36,809 nucleotides of DNA from Betaproteobacteria bacterium (lineage in GTDB: Bacteria > Pseudomonadota > Gammaproteobacteria > Burkholderiales > Sulfuricellaceae): positions 1-36,809 of the forward strand of contig JAJFTF010000009.1 of the NCBI GenBank assembly GCA_021373185.1, in the 5' to 3' direction. The notes beneath the pieces were generated by a model. The model had not been told where the DNA came from, made no database searches, and was given only the letters and a program-made list of their open reading frames with translations. How positions within the stretch are numbered: the first letter of the stretch is position 1; every line of letters begins with the position of its first letter. The position numbers and the translations under genes were made by a program. Shown piece by piece: positions 9,424 through 17,535 of this stretch.

Positions 9424-10260
9424 TTATTCCTTCGCCAATTTCTTCTTGCCCGAAGGCAAATAATTTTCTGCCGAAACGACCCGTTTGCCGGTTTTACCTT
9501 CCAGCTCCAGCCGCGCCTTTTTAGCGATGCCGCCGCCGGTTTTCGCCGCAGCTTCATTCTCATTCATCCCGGTAGCATCCATGCTCTCGGCGATCTGGCG
9601 CGTGGACAATTCCGCCAGCGCGGTAAAGATCAGCTCGGCCTCACTCATGTGGTCGCGCAAGTTTTGCGACTTCAAGCCCTTCATCGTCTTATGCGCCTTC
9701 ACATCCACCTCGGCCCACTCCTGATGAATAATGTTGGTCAGGATCGCGTATTCCTCACCCTCCTTGATGTCATGCTCTTTCCAATAATCGGTCAGCTTGT
9801 TGCGCGTCTCCTGCCCGGTCATGCGCTGCTGAATCCACTTCTCGCTGCGCCCATGTTTTTGCCAGGTCTCGCGTGCGCGATCCAGCGACAGGGCGGGGTC
9901 GGCCATTTCCTGCATCCGCTCATAGCCAACCTTCGCCAGCCACAGCTTGATCGGCTCGGCCTTCGGGCTGGGCACAGACTGCACCAGCCGCAGCAATGTC
10001 TCGGCAGTGGCCACATCGGTGAGCCGTTGCTTGCCGTCCTCTGCGGTCATTTTCAACTGGTGACAATTTGTCACCAGTTGGCTGCCTTCCTTGCTCAGCC
10101 GCTCTTTCAGCTTGTTCCAGTACTTTCTGGTGGTCTGATAATCCGGCTGCTGGGTGAGTACCTGAACAATATCCACCACCGAAAACCACCATGTTTCCGT
10201 CTCCTCGTCATACACGCGGCGGATTTCGTGCGCTTCAAAAATGGCGGGCTGGTGGGGCAT
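9424..10260 (-). CDS. BRO-N / DinD-like protein between hsdS and hsdM
   Basis: Protein of 278 residues. The first ~110 residues match the BRO-N/phage antirepressor type seen in DinD-like proteins: a conserved W-x-S-V-V-D-I-V-Q-V-L segment near 24, then a K-Y-W-N-K-L-K-E-R-L stretch near 46. The C-terminal part is helical and ends Lys-rich (nucleic-acid contact is plausible). It is separated by 2 nt from hsdS upstream and 2 nt from hsdM downstream, so it is a true member of the operon. Known relatives include DNA-damage-inducible DinD, which affects RecA filaments; relatives inside type I systems are common but of unclear role. A near-perfect palindrome inside its own coding region (10055-10081) recurs 50 nt before its start, suggesting autoregulation. 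Confidence 0.8.
   Translation of the reverse strand: MPHQPAIFEAHEIRRVYDEETETWWFSVVDIVQVLTQQPDYQTTRKYWNKLKERLSKEGSQLVTNCHQLKMTAEDGKQRLTDVATAETLLRLVQSVPSPKAEPIKLWLAKVGYERMQEMADPALSLDRARETWQKHGRSEKWIQQRMTGQETRNKLTDYWKEHDIKEGEEYAILTNIIHQEWAEVDVKAHKTMKGLKSQNLRDHMSEAELIFTALAELSTRQIAESMDATGMNENEAAAKTGGGIAKKARLELEGKTGKRVVSAENYLPSGKKKLAKE
10055..10081. promoter_or_regulatory. 27-nt palindrome inside the BRO-like gene, candidate operator
   Basis: Arms CAACTGGTGACAA and its exact reverse complement meet around a single central base, so 26 of 27 positions are symmetric. It encodes part of residues 61-69 (LVTNCHQLK). A related copy with the same core TGACAA-T-TTGTCA lies at 10303-10321. The perfect symmetry in a coding region is more than codon use requires, and fits a dimeric DNA-binding protein. 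That the site binds the encoded protein is inference. Confidence 0.5.
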
Positions 10261-10262
10261 AG

Positions 10263-11972
10263 TCAGGATTTCCTGTTCATGGATGCCAAGAGGGTAATTT
10301 CAACCGGTGACAATTTGTCACGGACTGACTTCTTGCGCGGCTTGGCGGCAACAGCCGCCCGCTCCGCCCGGATGCGCGCCAGCAGCGCGGCGGCGGGTTC
10401 GTCGTGCGGGTCTTGCGCCACGAGCTGGCCGGAGAAAGCTTTTTTCAGGATCGACTGGCGCAGGGCTTCGGCTTGTTGCAGGGAAGTGGTGAGGGTTTGG
10501 TCGAGTTGGTCAATCTCTGAGAATTTCGATTCAAGTGCCAGCAAAATCTGAATCTGTTCTGCAATAGAGCAAATCGGTATTGCCATTCTTGTCAGCTTCT
10601 CCCCTGTCAGGTGTTTGATGGTTGTCCCAGTAAACATTTTTTCAAGTTTGCGGTTTGATGCGCACAATTCAAAGTACATCTGCACAAAGGATGAGTTCAT
10701 AGAGTTGGTAAAACGAATTCGGTGTAGAGCTTTTTGAATTTGCATATCCAGCCCAAACTCTTTTTTCCATACGGCACATCGACCAGGCTCACCACCTTCA
10801 CAAACAACCAGGTCGCCATCCTCCAAGCCGTACCGAACAAACTCAGAATCTTCAAAGCGCATTTCAAGCAAATCGTCCAAATCAAACCTGCCCCAACGCA
10901 CATTGATGTTTCTCAAATATGGTTTTAACTGCCCCTTGTTTTTTTCCTTATCCAACATTTTCCCTAGTATGGATTCCAAGCAAATGTCACCCATTGCAAA
11001 CCACCCCCACCCCTCCGGCAGTTCGGGCAATTCGGCCAGTTCTACGGCGGTGAGCGGCGGCAGGGGTTTCGGGGCTTTGGGTTTGGAAGTTCCACGGCAA
11101 ATCCCCCCTAGCCCCCCTTTTTCAAAGTGGGGAACTGTCGGTGATGTCACGGTGCTGGCTGTCTTCCCCCTTTGCAAAAGGGGGACTGAGGGGGATTTGT
11201 CTTGCCAATCGGCGAGTTGTTGCCGGTAGCGCGCTGCGCGCTCTTGCTGGATGCGCTGCTGCAAGGCAGCGGCGGTTTCCAGTTGGTCGCGGTTCTGTTC
11301 GCGCCACGCTGCGGTGAGCTTGCCCTCGAAGGCGTGCTTCAGCAGCGCCTGGCGATACACCTTGAGCTGCGCCTGCGCGGTTTTCAGGCTGTCGATGCCC
11401 TTGTCCAAATCGGAAAACAGCTCCTCGATTTTGGCGACGATGCGGTGTTGTTCGTTAAATGGTGGAATAGGAATATCAATGCCAAGGTAGTCATTGAATT
11501 TCAAATTTCTCAGATTATTGCTGCCTGCTTGATAGTCCCTAATCTCACCGCTCGTATAAAAAAACGTTAGGTATGAATTCAAAAAACGGGAGTCAATCTC
11601 GTCAGAGGTTCTCAACAACCGGACGAAGTTAGTACATATTTTTGGCAAACTAGGAGCATGAGATAGCGCCACCTTGTCGATTAAAACCGTTCGCCCTACT
11701 GGCTGCTCCGGCCCACCACCAGAAATCTCAACGAGAATATCGCCATCTTTAAGCGCTCTATTGGCAAGGCTAGATTTCTTAATCTTTCGTGGCGATGCAG
11801 TAGCGCCCTTGTCTTCATTCCAATTGCGAAACTCTGCGCCTCTTATGCAAAGCGCAGTCGCGTAATCGGTCGATTCAAAATCAGCATCTTTTCCCCAATC
11901 ACCACCTAAGACGAAAATCGCCAACTCAGAAAGTTTTGTTGTCTGCCATGTATCAGGTATTGATAAATTCAT
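10263..11972 (-). CDS. hsdS: Type I restriction-modification specificity subunit HsdS, with in-frame repeat insertion
   Basis: Specificity subunit of 569 residues from the ATG at 11972, which has GGGTGG at a good distance; a GTG at 11984 would add four residues. It has the usual two target-recognition domains (about 1-180 and 320-480), each followed by a conserved helical region. The first helix contains the typical A-L-L-K-H-A-F-E-G-K-L and the second A-L-R-Q-S-I-L-K-K-A-F-S-G-Q-L. Residues about 259-292, in the linker after the first helix, are encoded by a palindromic repeat element (11098-11199) that reads through in frame (KSPSVPLLQRGK, then HFEKGGLGGI). The recognition domains look richer in A+T than the helices, as expected when such domains are exchanged by recombination. 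Longer than typical HsdS (~400-460), partly because of the insertion. Confidence 0.93.
   Translation of the reverse strand: MNLSIPDTWQTTKLSELAIFVLGGDWGKDADFESTDYATALCIRGAEFRNWNEDKGATASPRKIKKSSLANRALKDGDILVEISGGGPEQPVGRTVLIDKVALSHAPSLPKICTNFVRLLRTSDEIDSRFLNSYLTFFYTSGEIRDYQAGSNNLRNLKFNDYLGIDIPIPPFNEQHRIVAKIEELFSDLDKGIDSLKTAQAQLKVYRQALLKHAFEGKLTAAWREQNRDQLETAAALQQRIQQERAARYRQQLADWQDKSPSVPLLQRGKTASTVTSPTVPHFEKGGLGGICRGTSKPKAPKPLPPLTAVELAELPELPEGWGWFAMGDICLESILGKMLDKEKNKGQLKPYLRNINVRWGRFDLDDLLEMRFEDSEFVRYGLEDGDLVVCEGGEPGRCAVWKKEFGLDMQIQKALHRIRFTNSMNSSFVQMYFELCASNRKLEKMFTGTTIKHLTGEKLTRMAIPICSIAEQIQILLALESKFSEIDQLDQTLTTSLQQAEALRQSILKKAFSGQLVAQDPHDEPAAALLARIRAERAAVAAKPRKKSVRDKLSPVEITLLASMNRKS
10303..10321. 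promoter_or_regulatory. Second copy of the TGACAATTTGTCA palindrome, upstream of the BRO-like gene
   Basis: The core TGACAATTTGTCA and flanking bases repeat the palindrome found inside the BRO-like gene (10055-10081). About 24 nt are shared between the two sites in the same orientation with two differences. This copy lies in the last codons of hsdS, centred about 50 nt upstream of the BRO-like ATG, where an operator or internal promoter control site would be placed. No convincing sigma-70 promoter was seen beside it. Confidence 0.45.
11098..11199. repeat. Palindromic element, copy A, inside hsdS
   Basis: A 102-nt imperfect inverted repeat with arms of about 36-37 nt (11098-11134 and 11163-11199) around a ~28-nt centre. 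One arm reads ATCCCCCCTAGCCCCCC then TTTTTCAAAGTGGGGAA; the other carries CCCTTTG, AAAGGGGGA and TGAGGGGGATTT. Its length is a multiple of three and it has no stop in the hsdS frame, so it adds 34 codons. The two arms differ in the same way in copies B and C, so the element has a defined polarity; copy A is inverted relative to B and C. Confidence 0.92.
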
Positions 11973-12017
11973 TACGCCACCCACCCATCATTCAATGGGC
12001 GCTGGAATGTGCAACGG

Positions 12018-12119
12018 CAAATCCCCCTCAATCCCCCTTTTTCAAAGGGGGAATACAACCGATTCCACGGCGCTGGTTTTTGTTCCCTACTTTGAAAAAG
12101 GGGGGCTAGGGGGGATTTC
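12018..12119. repeat. Palindromic element, copy B, 3' side of the DUF559 gene
   Basis: A 102-nt inverted repeat of the same family as copy A, with arms about 12018-12053 and 12085-12119. It ends 1 nt before the DUF559 stop codon (12121-12123 on the complementary strand) and lies between that gene and hsdS, whose ATG is about 45 nt further on. The centre resembles copy A's centre in part (CACGGCGCTGG versus CACGGTGCTGG). As RNA it would form a long GC-rich hairpin between DUF559 and hsdS. Confidence 0.92.
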
Positions 12120-12120
12120 T

Positions 12121-12480
12121 TCAAAGTTGTTCTTTCACCATTCTATCTATCACTTCCAGCACCGCTTCCGTCTCCAGCAACACCTGCCGATTATCAAACC
12201 GCAACACCCGCAAACCCAAGCCTGCCAAAGCTGCATCACGTGCCTGATCTTTGGCCTGATGCTCTGTTTCAAAATGCTGGCTGCCATCAAGCTCGATCAC
12301 CAGCTTTGCCGCCGGACAATAAAAATCCACAATAAATGTGAGCAACGGTTTCTGCCGGTAGAACTGCACGCCTTGTATTTGCTTGCGCCGAAGCCGATGC
12401 CACAGTACTTGCTCGGCATCGGTCATGTTGGTTCTGAGCGTGCGGGAGTTTTCTTTCAGCGTTGGATTATAGCGTTCCAT
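12121..12480 (-). CDS. DUF559 / Vsr-like PD-(D/E)XK endonuclease flanked by palindromic elements
   Basis: Protein of 119 residues, complete for the DUF559 family. The family hallmark N-M-T-D-A-E-Q-x-L-W-x-x-L-R near 18-31 is followed by the nuclease core, with Asp52 (FIVDFY), Glu63, Asp65 and His69 (VIELDGSQH). These match the acidic pair and His of very-short-patch-repair-like nucleases. Substrate is unknown. The gene fills exactly the space between two copies of a palindromic element: copy C ends at the ATG and copy B begins 1 nt after the stop. The GAGGGGGA of copy C's arm lies just before the ATG and is the only visible ribosome-binding site. It separates hsdR from hsdS, an unusual place, so it looks inserted as a unit rather than being a core restriction gene. 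Confidence 0.88.
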   Translation of the reverse strand: MERYNPTLKENSRTLRTNMTDAEQVLWHRLRRKQIQGVQFYRQKPLLTFIVDFYCPAAKLVIELDGSQHFETEHQAKDQARDAALAGLGLRVLRFDNRQVLLETEAVLEVIDRMVKEQL

Positions 12481-12575
12481 AAATCCCCCTCACTCCCCCT
12501 TTTTCAAAGGGGGAAGCTGGTGAGGTGGAGCGCTGTCGTTCCCCACTTTGAAAAAGGGGGGCTAGGGGGGATTTC
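12481..12575. repeat. Palindromic element, copy C, between hsdR and the DUF559 gene
   Basis: About 95 nt, same family and same orientation as copy B. Arms run about 12481-12515 and 12540-12575 around a ~25-nt centre. It fills the whole space between the hsdR stop (12577) and the DUF559 ATG (12480). On the transcribed strand its last bases are TGAGGGGGATTT followed directly by ATG, which gives the DUF559 gene a Shine-Dalgarno sequence. Confidence 0.92.
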
Positions 12576-12576
12576 A

Positions 12577-15360
12577 TCACGCCACCAGCACTTCATTCAA
12601 TTCATCCAGCAGCGGTTCCAGCTTCGCGCCGAACAACTGATGCATCCTGCCCAGCCCACCCTGCGCGTCGAACGGCGTCATGTCGAGATCGTCGCGCTCG
12701 ATGTGGAAGGAGCTGGCGACGTGGTCGCGCACCATGCGCAGCCAGTCCATTTGTTCTTCGTTGAATTTTTCGCTGCCGCCGGAGTGGTGCTTCATGATCC
12801 AGTTCTGGAAGTTGCGACGCACGGTGTCGTCGAAGGGGGCGAGCTTAGCATCCATGCCGCAGACGCGGCGGATCAGCGCCACCAGCGCGGCCAGTTCCTT
12901 CTCCGGCTGCGCGCCCTGGTAATCGTCCAACTGGCGGTAGGCTTGCCACACGGCCAGGGGAGCCAGTTTGGGCTTGTCGGCCTTGAGCTTGTCCAGCACC
13001 TGGCGGATCAGGTCGAAGCTGAGTTCGCGCCTTCTATACGGCTGGCTGAAGAAGATGGTGAGGGCGGCGATGTTGTCCTGATTGGCTCGCAGGTAATCGG
13101 CAAACTCGTCGGCGATAGCTTGCGCATTGCTGGCGGCGTCCTTTTCCCATCCGGCGCGCAACACAGTGTCGATGTTGTCGTGGTCGATGGTTTGTTCCTT
13201 GTCGCGGCGGATGGTGTCGATCAGTTCGACCAGTTCGCCGTTCAGCACTTTTGCCGCCTCGGACACCAGTTGTTGTTGCGCCTGTGACCGCTTGTCGTCG
13301 CCGGGGTCGCTGCCGGCGGGTTGGCCCGCCAGTTCCAGCGCGCGAGCTTCAATGTTGTCGGCGTCGATGGCGCCGAACAGCTTGCCGACCAGTTGGGTCA
13401 ACTCCAGGCCGCCCGCAGCTTCGCGGATGCGCCGCTGGTCGTCAGCGTCCAGTTGCTTGTTGAGCCGCGCCAGGCGACCGGCGAGCGAGCTTACGGTATC
13501 TTCGTCCGCCGCGCCCATCATCACCTGCATCGCCAAATCTTTCAGCGGCACGGTGGGCTTGGTGATGAGCGGCTGGCTGGCGGTTTTTAATGACTTGGTG
13601 ACGCCGATGGCATCGACGATGACATAGTGGGTCTTGGCGCTGACGGCGGAGGGGGTGACTTTTTTCAGGTCGTCCATGTCCAAGGTGCGCGTACCGCGGC
13701 CTTTCATCTGCTCGAAGTAGTTGCGGCTTTTCACGTCGCGCATGAACAGCAGGCATTCCAGTGGCTTGACGTCGGTGCCGGTAGCGACCATATCGACGGT
13801 GACGGCGATGCGCGGGTAATACTCGTTGCGGAATTGCTGCAACACCGACTTGGGGTCTTCTTCGGTTTTGTAGGTGAGCTTTTTGCAGAAGGCGTTGCCT
13901 TCGCCGAACTCTTCGCGCACGCTCTGAATGATGTCGTCGGCGTGGCTGTCGGTCTTGGCGAAAATCAGGGTCTTGGGCACTTCGCGGCGACCGGGGAATA
14001 TCTCCGGCAGCTTGTCGCGGAAGGTACGGATGACGGTGCGGATCTGGTCGGGGTTGACGATGTTGCGGTCGAGCTGGGTGGCGGAATAGGCTTCGTCCTC
14101 GTCCTGCTGTTCCCAGCGTTTCTTGCGGGTGAGCTTCTCGCGTCGCTCGACTTGCTGCTGCGCGCTGATCTGCGCGCCTTGCTGGGTGATCTGCGTTTCG
14201 ATCAGATAGACCTCGTTGCCCACATTGACGCCATCGGCCACGGCTTTTTCATGGCTGTAATCGCTCACCACGTTCTTCTTGAAGAAGCCGTAGGTGCGGT
14301 TGTCCGGCGTGGCGGTGAGGCCGATCAGGCTGGCATCGAAATAGTCGATCACCTGTTGCCACAGGTTGTAGATCGAACGGTGGCATTCATCGATGAAGAT
14401 GAAATCGAAAAACTCCGGCGGGATTTTTTCATTGTAGACCACCGGCATCGGCACCTTGGGCTGCTTCAGCTCGGCCGGGTTGGTTTCCTCGGCAGCCTCG
14501 TCGAGCGGCGTGTCCTTGAGGATGGAATACAAGCGCTGGATGGTGCTGATGCACACCAGGCTATCTTTGGCGATGAACGAGGACTTGAGGCGTTGGGTGG
14601 TGTAAATCTCGGTGAACTTGCGGTTATCGTCGAGCGGCACGTAGGACATCATTTCCTGTTCGGCCTGTTCGCCGAGGTTTTTGGTATCAACCAGGAACAG
14701 GATGCGTTTGCCGTGCGCGTATTTGAGCAGGCGGTAGATGGCGGTGATGGCAGTGTAGGTCTTGCCCGCGCCGGTCGCCATCTGGATCAGGGCGCGCGGG
14801 CGGTCGGCCTTGAACGATTCTTCCAGATTGGCGATGGCGGTTTCCTGGCAATCGCGCAGGTGCAGTTCACTGGCGGGCAGGTGATGCGGATTCAGCGGCG
14901 GGATATGGTGCAGGCGCGCGCGCAATGAATCGCTTTGCGACAGCCATTCCCTGAGCGTTTCCGGGCGGTGAAAACTGAACACCTCGCGCGAACGCGGCTT
15001 GGGATCGCGGCCATCGGTGAAGCGGGTGATGATGCCAGTGCTTTCATAGAGAAACGGCAACGGCTCTTTGTTGTTGACCCACTTCAGTCTGGCGGCGGCG
15101 TAACCTTCGGTTTGCGGCTCATGAGCGGTGAGGCGCTGCCCTTCTTCCTCGCGCTTGGCCTCGATCACGCCCACCGCTTTTTTATCGACGAACAGCACGT
15201 AATCCGCCGGGCCGGCATCGGTCTGGTATTCGCGCACCGCCTGGCCCATGCCGACATTCAGATCGATTTTTTTGTTGTGCTGAACCGACCAGCCCGCCTG
15301 TCTCAGAAGCGCGTCAATGTTATCGCGGGCCTTTTGCTCGGGGTTCTGGTTTTCGGTCAT
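12577..15360 (-). CDS. hsdR: Type I restriction endonuclease subunit HsdR
   Basis: Motor and nuclease subunit of 927 residues from the ATG at 15360; a TTG 24 nt upstream is possible but less likely. The N-terminal nuclease has Asp53 and the Glu67-x-Lys69 pair (GVIEAKRE), a PD-(D/E)XK active site. The SF2 translocase follows: Walker A ATGAGKT (195-201), DECH box (324-327), motif III GLTATP near 345, then the second RecA-like domain with MVATGTDVKP and KGRGTRTLD. The last ~250 residues are the EcoEI-type C-terminal region that contacts the methylase. It is the first gene of the operon and all motifs look intact, so the system is probably active. It is followed directly by the DUF559 cassette. 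Confidence 0.95.
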   Translation of the reverse strand: MTENQNPEQKARDNIDALLRQAGWSVQHNKKIDLNVGMGQAVREYQTDAGPADYVLFVDKKAVGVIEAKREEEGQRLTAHEPQTEGYAAARLKWVNNKEPLPFLYESTGIITRFTDGRDPKPRSREVFSFHRPETLREWLSQSDSLRARLHHIPPLNPHHLPASELHLRDCQETAIANLEESFKADRPRALIQMATGAGKTYTAITAIYRLLKYAHGKRILFLVDTKNLGEQAEQEMMSYVPLDDNRKFTEIYTTQRLKSSFIAKDSLVCISTIQRLYSILKDTPLDEAAEETNPAELKQPKVPMPVVYNEKIPPEFFDFIFIDECHRSIYNLWQQVIDYFDASLIGLTATPDNRTYGFFKKNVVSDYSHEKAVADGVNVGNEVYLIETQITQQGAQISAQQQVERREKLTRKKRWEQQDEDEAYSATQLDRNIVNPDQIRTVIRTFRDKLPEIFPGRREVPKTLIFAKTDSHADDIIQSVREEFGEGNAFCKKLTYKTEEDPKSVLQQFRNEYYPRIAVTVDMVATGTDVKPLECLLFMRDVKSRNYFEQMKGRGTRTLDMDDLKKVTPSAVSAKTHYVIVDAIGVTKSLKTASQPLITKPTVPLKDLAMQVMMGAADEDTVSSLAGRLARLNKQLDADDQRRIREAAGGLELTQLVGKLFGAIDADNIEARALELAGQPAGSDPGDDKRSQAQQQLVSEAAKVLNGELVELIDTIRRDKEQTIDHDNIDTVLRAGWEKDAASNAQAIADEFADYLRANQDNIAALTIFFSQPYRRRELSFDLIRQVLDKLKADKPKLAPLAVWQAYRQLDDYQGAQPEKELAALVALIRRVCGMDAKLAPFDDTVRRNFQNWIMKHHSGGSEKFNEEQMDWLRMVRDHVASSFHIERDDLDMTPFDAQGGLGRMHQLFGAKLEPLLDELNEVLVA

Positions 15361-15472
15361 GACCGTTGCTTGTTTAATCCGCAAGTGCTGAGAATGTGGG
15401 GAATGGCTCCAGCAGCCGAACCCGGTTCAATCCGGCAGAGGATTCCGCTGGCATTTTCACTCCCCTGCCGCC

Positions 15473-15500
15473 ATTGTAGCGCGGCAGCCGGACAGGGCAA
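15473..15500 (-). promoter_or_regulatory. Possible sigma-70 promoter for the restriction operon
   Basis: On the minus strand a TACAAT (15473-15478) lies 16 nt downstream of TTGCCC (15495-15500), a moderate -10/-35 pair about 115 nt upstream of the hsdR start. It overlaps a GC-rich hairpin (CTGCCGC, loop, GCGGCAG) just after the hslU stop. No experimental or comparative support is visible. Confidence 0.35.
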
Positions 15501-15505
15501 ACACT

Positions 15506-16849
15506 TTACAGCACGTACCGCGCCAGATCCTCGCTCTTCGCCAGTTCCTTCAGTTTGCCATCGACATAGTCGGCGTCGATGGCGAGGCTTTCTTCGGCCT
15601 TGCGCCCGGCTTCGAAGGAGATTTCTTCGAGTAGCTTTTCCATCACGGTGTAGAGGCGGCGCGCGCCGATGTTTTCGGTTCTTTCGTTGACCTCGAAGGC
15701 GATTTCGGCGAGGCGCTTGATGGCGCTGGGCTGGAAGTCGAGCTTCACGCCTTCGGTGCCGAGCAAGGCTTCGTATTGGCGCGTCAGGCAGGCATCGGTG
15801 TTGGTGAGGATTTGCTCGAAATCGCCCACGCTCAGGCTCTCCAGTTCGACCCGGATCGGCAGGCGGCCTTGCAGCTCGGGGATCAGGTCGGACGGTTTGG
15901 CGAGGTGGAAAGCGCCGCTGGCGATGAACAGGATATGGTCGGTCTTGATCATGCCGTATTTGGTGGAGACGGTGGTGCCTTCGACCAGCGGCAGCAGGTC
16001 GCGCTGCACGCCCTGGCGCGACACTTCAGCGCCGGAGCCTTCCGAGCGGCTGGTGATCTTGTCGATCTCGTCGAGGAACACGATGCCGTTCTGCTCGACG
16101 TTGCGCACCGCCTGGATTTTCATGTCCTCGTCGTTGACCAGCTTCATCGCTTCTTCTTCGGTGAGCAGCTTCATCGCCTCGGCGATTTTCATCTTGCGCA
16201 GCTTGTGCCTGCCGCCGCCGACGTTCTGGAACATGTTCTGGATCTGCGAGGTCATTTCCTCCATGCCGGGCGGCGCGAGGATTTCCATGTGCGCCTGCAG
16301 CGTGGCGACTTCGATTTCGATTTCCTTGTCGTCGAGCTTGCCTTCGCGCAGCATCTTGCGGAATTTCTGGCGCGTGGCGTTTTCCGCCTCATCCGCCGTG
16401 ACGCTTCCTTCCGCGCCGAATTCCGTCGAGCGGGCAGCGGGCAGCAGCACGTCCAGAATCCGCTCCTCGGCATGGTCTTCGGCGCGGTGGCGCACCTTGA
16501 GGGTTTCCTGCTCGCGGGTCTGCTTGATCGACATTTCCACCAGGTCGCGGATGATCGAATCGACGTCGCGCCCGACATAGCCGACCTCGGTGAACTTGGT
16601 CGCTTCCACCTTGATGAACGGCGCGTTGGCGAGCCTAGCCAGGCGGCGCGCGATCTCGGTCTTGCCGACGCCGGTCGGGCCGATCATCAGGATGTTTTTC
16701 GGCGTGATTTCCTGGCGCAGCGGCTCGGCCACCTGCTGGCGCCGCCAGCGGTTGCGCAGGGCGATGGCGACCGCGCGCTTGGCGGCATGCTGGCCGATGA
16801 TGTGCTTGTCCAGCTCGTGGACGATTTCCTGGGGAGTCATTTGAGTCAT
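15506..16849 (-). CDS. hslU: ATP-dependent protease ATPase subunit HslU
   Basis: AAA+ unfoldase of 447 residues, standard length for the family. Walker A is GPTGVGKT (57-64), the pore loop is GYVGRD (90-95), Walker B is IVFLDEID (255-262), and the sensor/arginine-finger region is intact. The inserted I domain spans about 110-240. The C-terminus ends A-R-Y-V-L, the tail that docks into HslV when ATP is bound. Hexamers unfold substrates and feed them to the HslV chamber. It lies downstream of hslV in the usual hslVU order, separated by 123 nt that contain an inverted repeat, which is a wider gap than the short spacing common in this operon. Confidence 0.97.
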   Translation of the reverse strand: MTQMTPQEIVHELDKHIIGQHAAKRAVAIALRNRWRRQQVAEPLRQEITPKNILMIGPTGVGKTEIARRLARLANAPFIKVEATKFTEVGYVGRDVDSIIRDLVEMSIKQTREQETLKVRHRAEDHAEERILDVLLPAARSTEFGAEGSVTADEAENATRQKFRKMLREGKLDDKEIEIEVATLQAHMEILAPPGMEEMTSQIQNMFQNVGGGRHKLRKMKIAEAMKLLTEEEAMKLVNDEDMKIQAVRNVEQNGIVFLDEIDKITSRSEGSGAEVSRQGVQRDLLPLVEGTTVSTKYGMIKTDHILFIASGAFHLAKPSDLIPELQGRLPIRVELESLSVGDFEQILTNTDACLTRQYEALLGTEGVKLDFQPSAIKRLAEIAFEVNERTENIGARRLYTVMEKLLEEISFEAGRKAEESLAIDADYVDGKLKELAKSEDLARYVL

Positions 16850-16878
16850 GGTTCGCTGCGCTCACAGAGAGAGGTTAA

Positions 16879-16974
16879 AGGTGAGGGGTGAAGTGGGAGG
16901 GGTGAGGCGGAAAGTCAAAACCACGCACCGCACCAGGTTTTGCGCCTCACCCCTCACCTTCTAACCCCTCACCT
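16879..16974. repeat. Inverted repeat of the GGTGAGGGGTGA family between hslV and hslU
   Basis: Arms of about 31-33 nt (16879-16909 and 16942-16974) are imperfect reverse complements made of repeated GGTGAGGGGT units. The second arm overlaps the first bases of the hslV stop codon (16973-16975 on the complementary strand). It would form a strong hairpin in the hslVU transcript. A single arm of a related TGAGGAGT/GAGTAAGG sequence lies at about 25477-25510. Confidence 0.8.
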
Positions 16975-17509
16975 ATTCAAGCACTTCAATGATGTGATTC
17001 TGGTTGGTATAAATACACAAATCGCCGGCAATCGTCAGCGCTTTCTTGACGATTTCCGCCGGCTGCATCTCGGTATGTTCCAGCAGGGCGCGCGCGGCGG
17101 CTTGGGCATAAGGGCCACCGCTGCCGATCGAGATCAGGCCCAGCTCCGGCTCCAGCACGTCGCCGTTGCCGGTGATGATCAGCGAACTTTCCCGATCCGC
17201 CACCGCCAGCATCGCTTCCAGCCGGCGCAGGATACGGTCGGTGCGCCAGTCTTTGGCAAGCTCCACGGCGGAGCGCAGCAGATGGCCCTGGTGCTTCTCC
17301 AGCTTGGCTTCGAAGCGCTCGAACAGGGTGAAGGCGTCCGCCGTGCCGCCGGCAAATCCGGCCAGAATCTTGTCGTGATGGATGCGCCGCACTTTGCGCG
17401 CGCTGCCCTTGACCACGATGTTGCCGAGAGTCACCTGGCCGTCGCCGCCGAGCGCAACGCTATTGCCGCGCCGCACCGAAAGAATGGTTGTTCCGCGAAA
17501 TTGCTCCAT
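16973..17509 (-). CDS. hslV: ATP-dependent protease proteolytic subunit HslV
   Basis: Threonine protease of 178 residues related to proteasome beta subunits. The mature N-terminus is the Thr after M-E-Q-F-R-G; removal of this short propeptide exposes the TTIL catalytic end. The Lys in [10 protein letters not shown] and the GSGG segment near 130 are the expected active-site and Na+-binding parts. Dodecamers form the chamber fed by HslU. Start choice is supported by AGAGGA 6 nt before the ATG. A good -10 (TATAAT) lies about 27 nt upstream. I looked for a heat-shock sigma-32 promoter and did not see a convincing one. Confidence 0.97.
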   Translation of the reverse strand: MEQFRGTTILSVRRGNSVALGGDGQVTLGNIVVKGSARKVRRIHHDKILAGFAGGTADAFTLFERFEAKLEKHQGHLLRSAVELAKDWRTDRILRRLEAMLAVADRESSLIITGNGDVLEPELGLISIGSGGPYAQAAARALLEHTEMQPAEIVKKALTIAGDLCIYTNQNHIIEVLE

Positions 17510-17535
17510 GTCGTTCCTCTTGATATATGGATTTC

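Noticed and set aside
13627..14928. Long open frames opposite hsdR (and at 11995-13287, 15776-16891, 21479-22477)
   Set aside because: They lie wholly or largely antisense to well-supported genes, have low-complexity residue content typical of GC-rich shadow frames, and lack family motifs.
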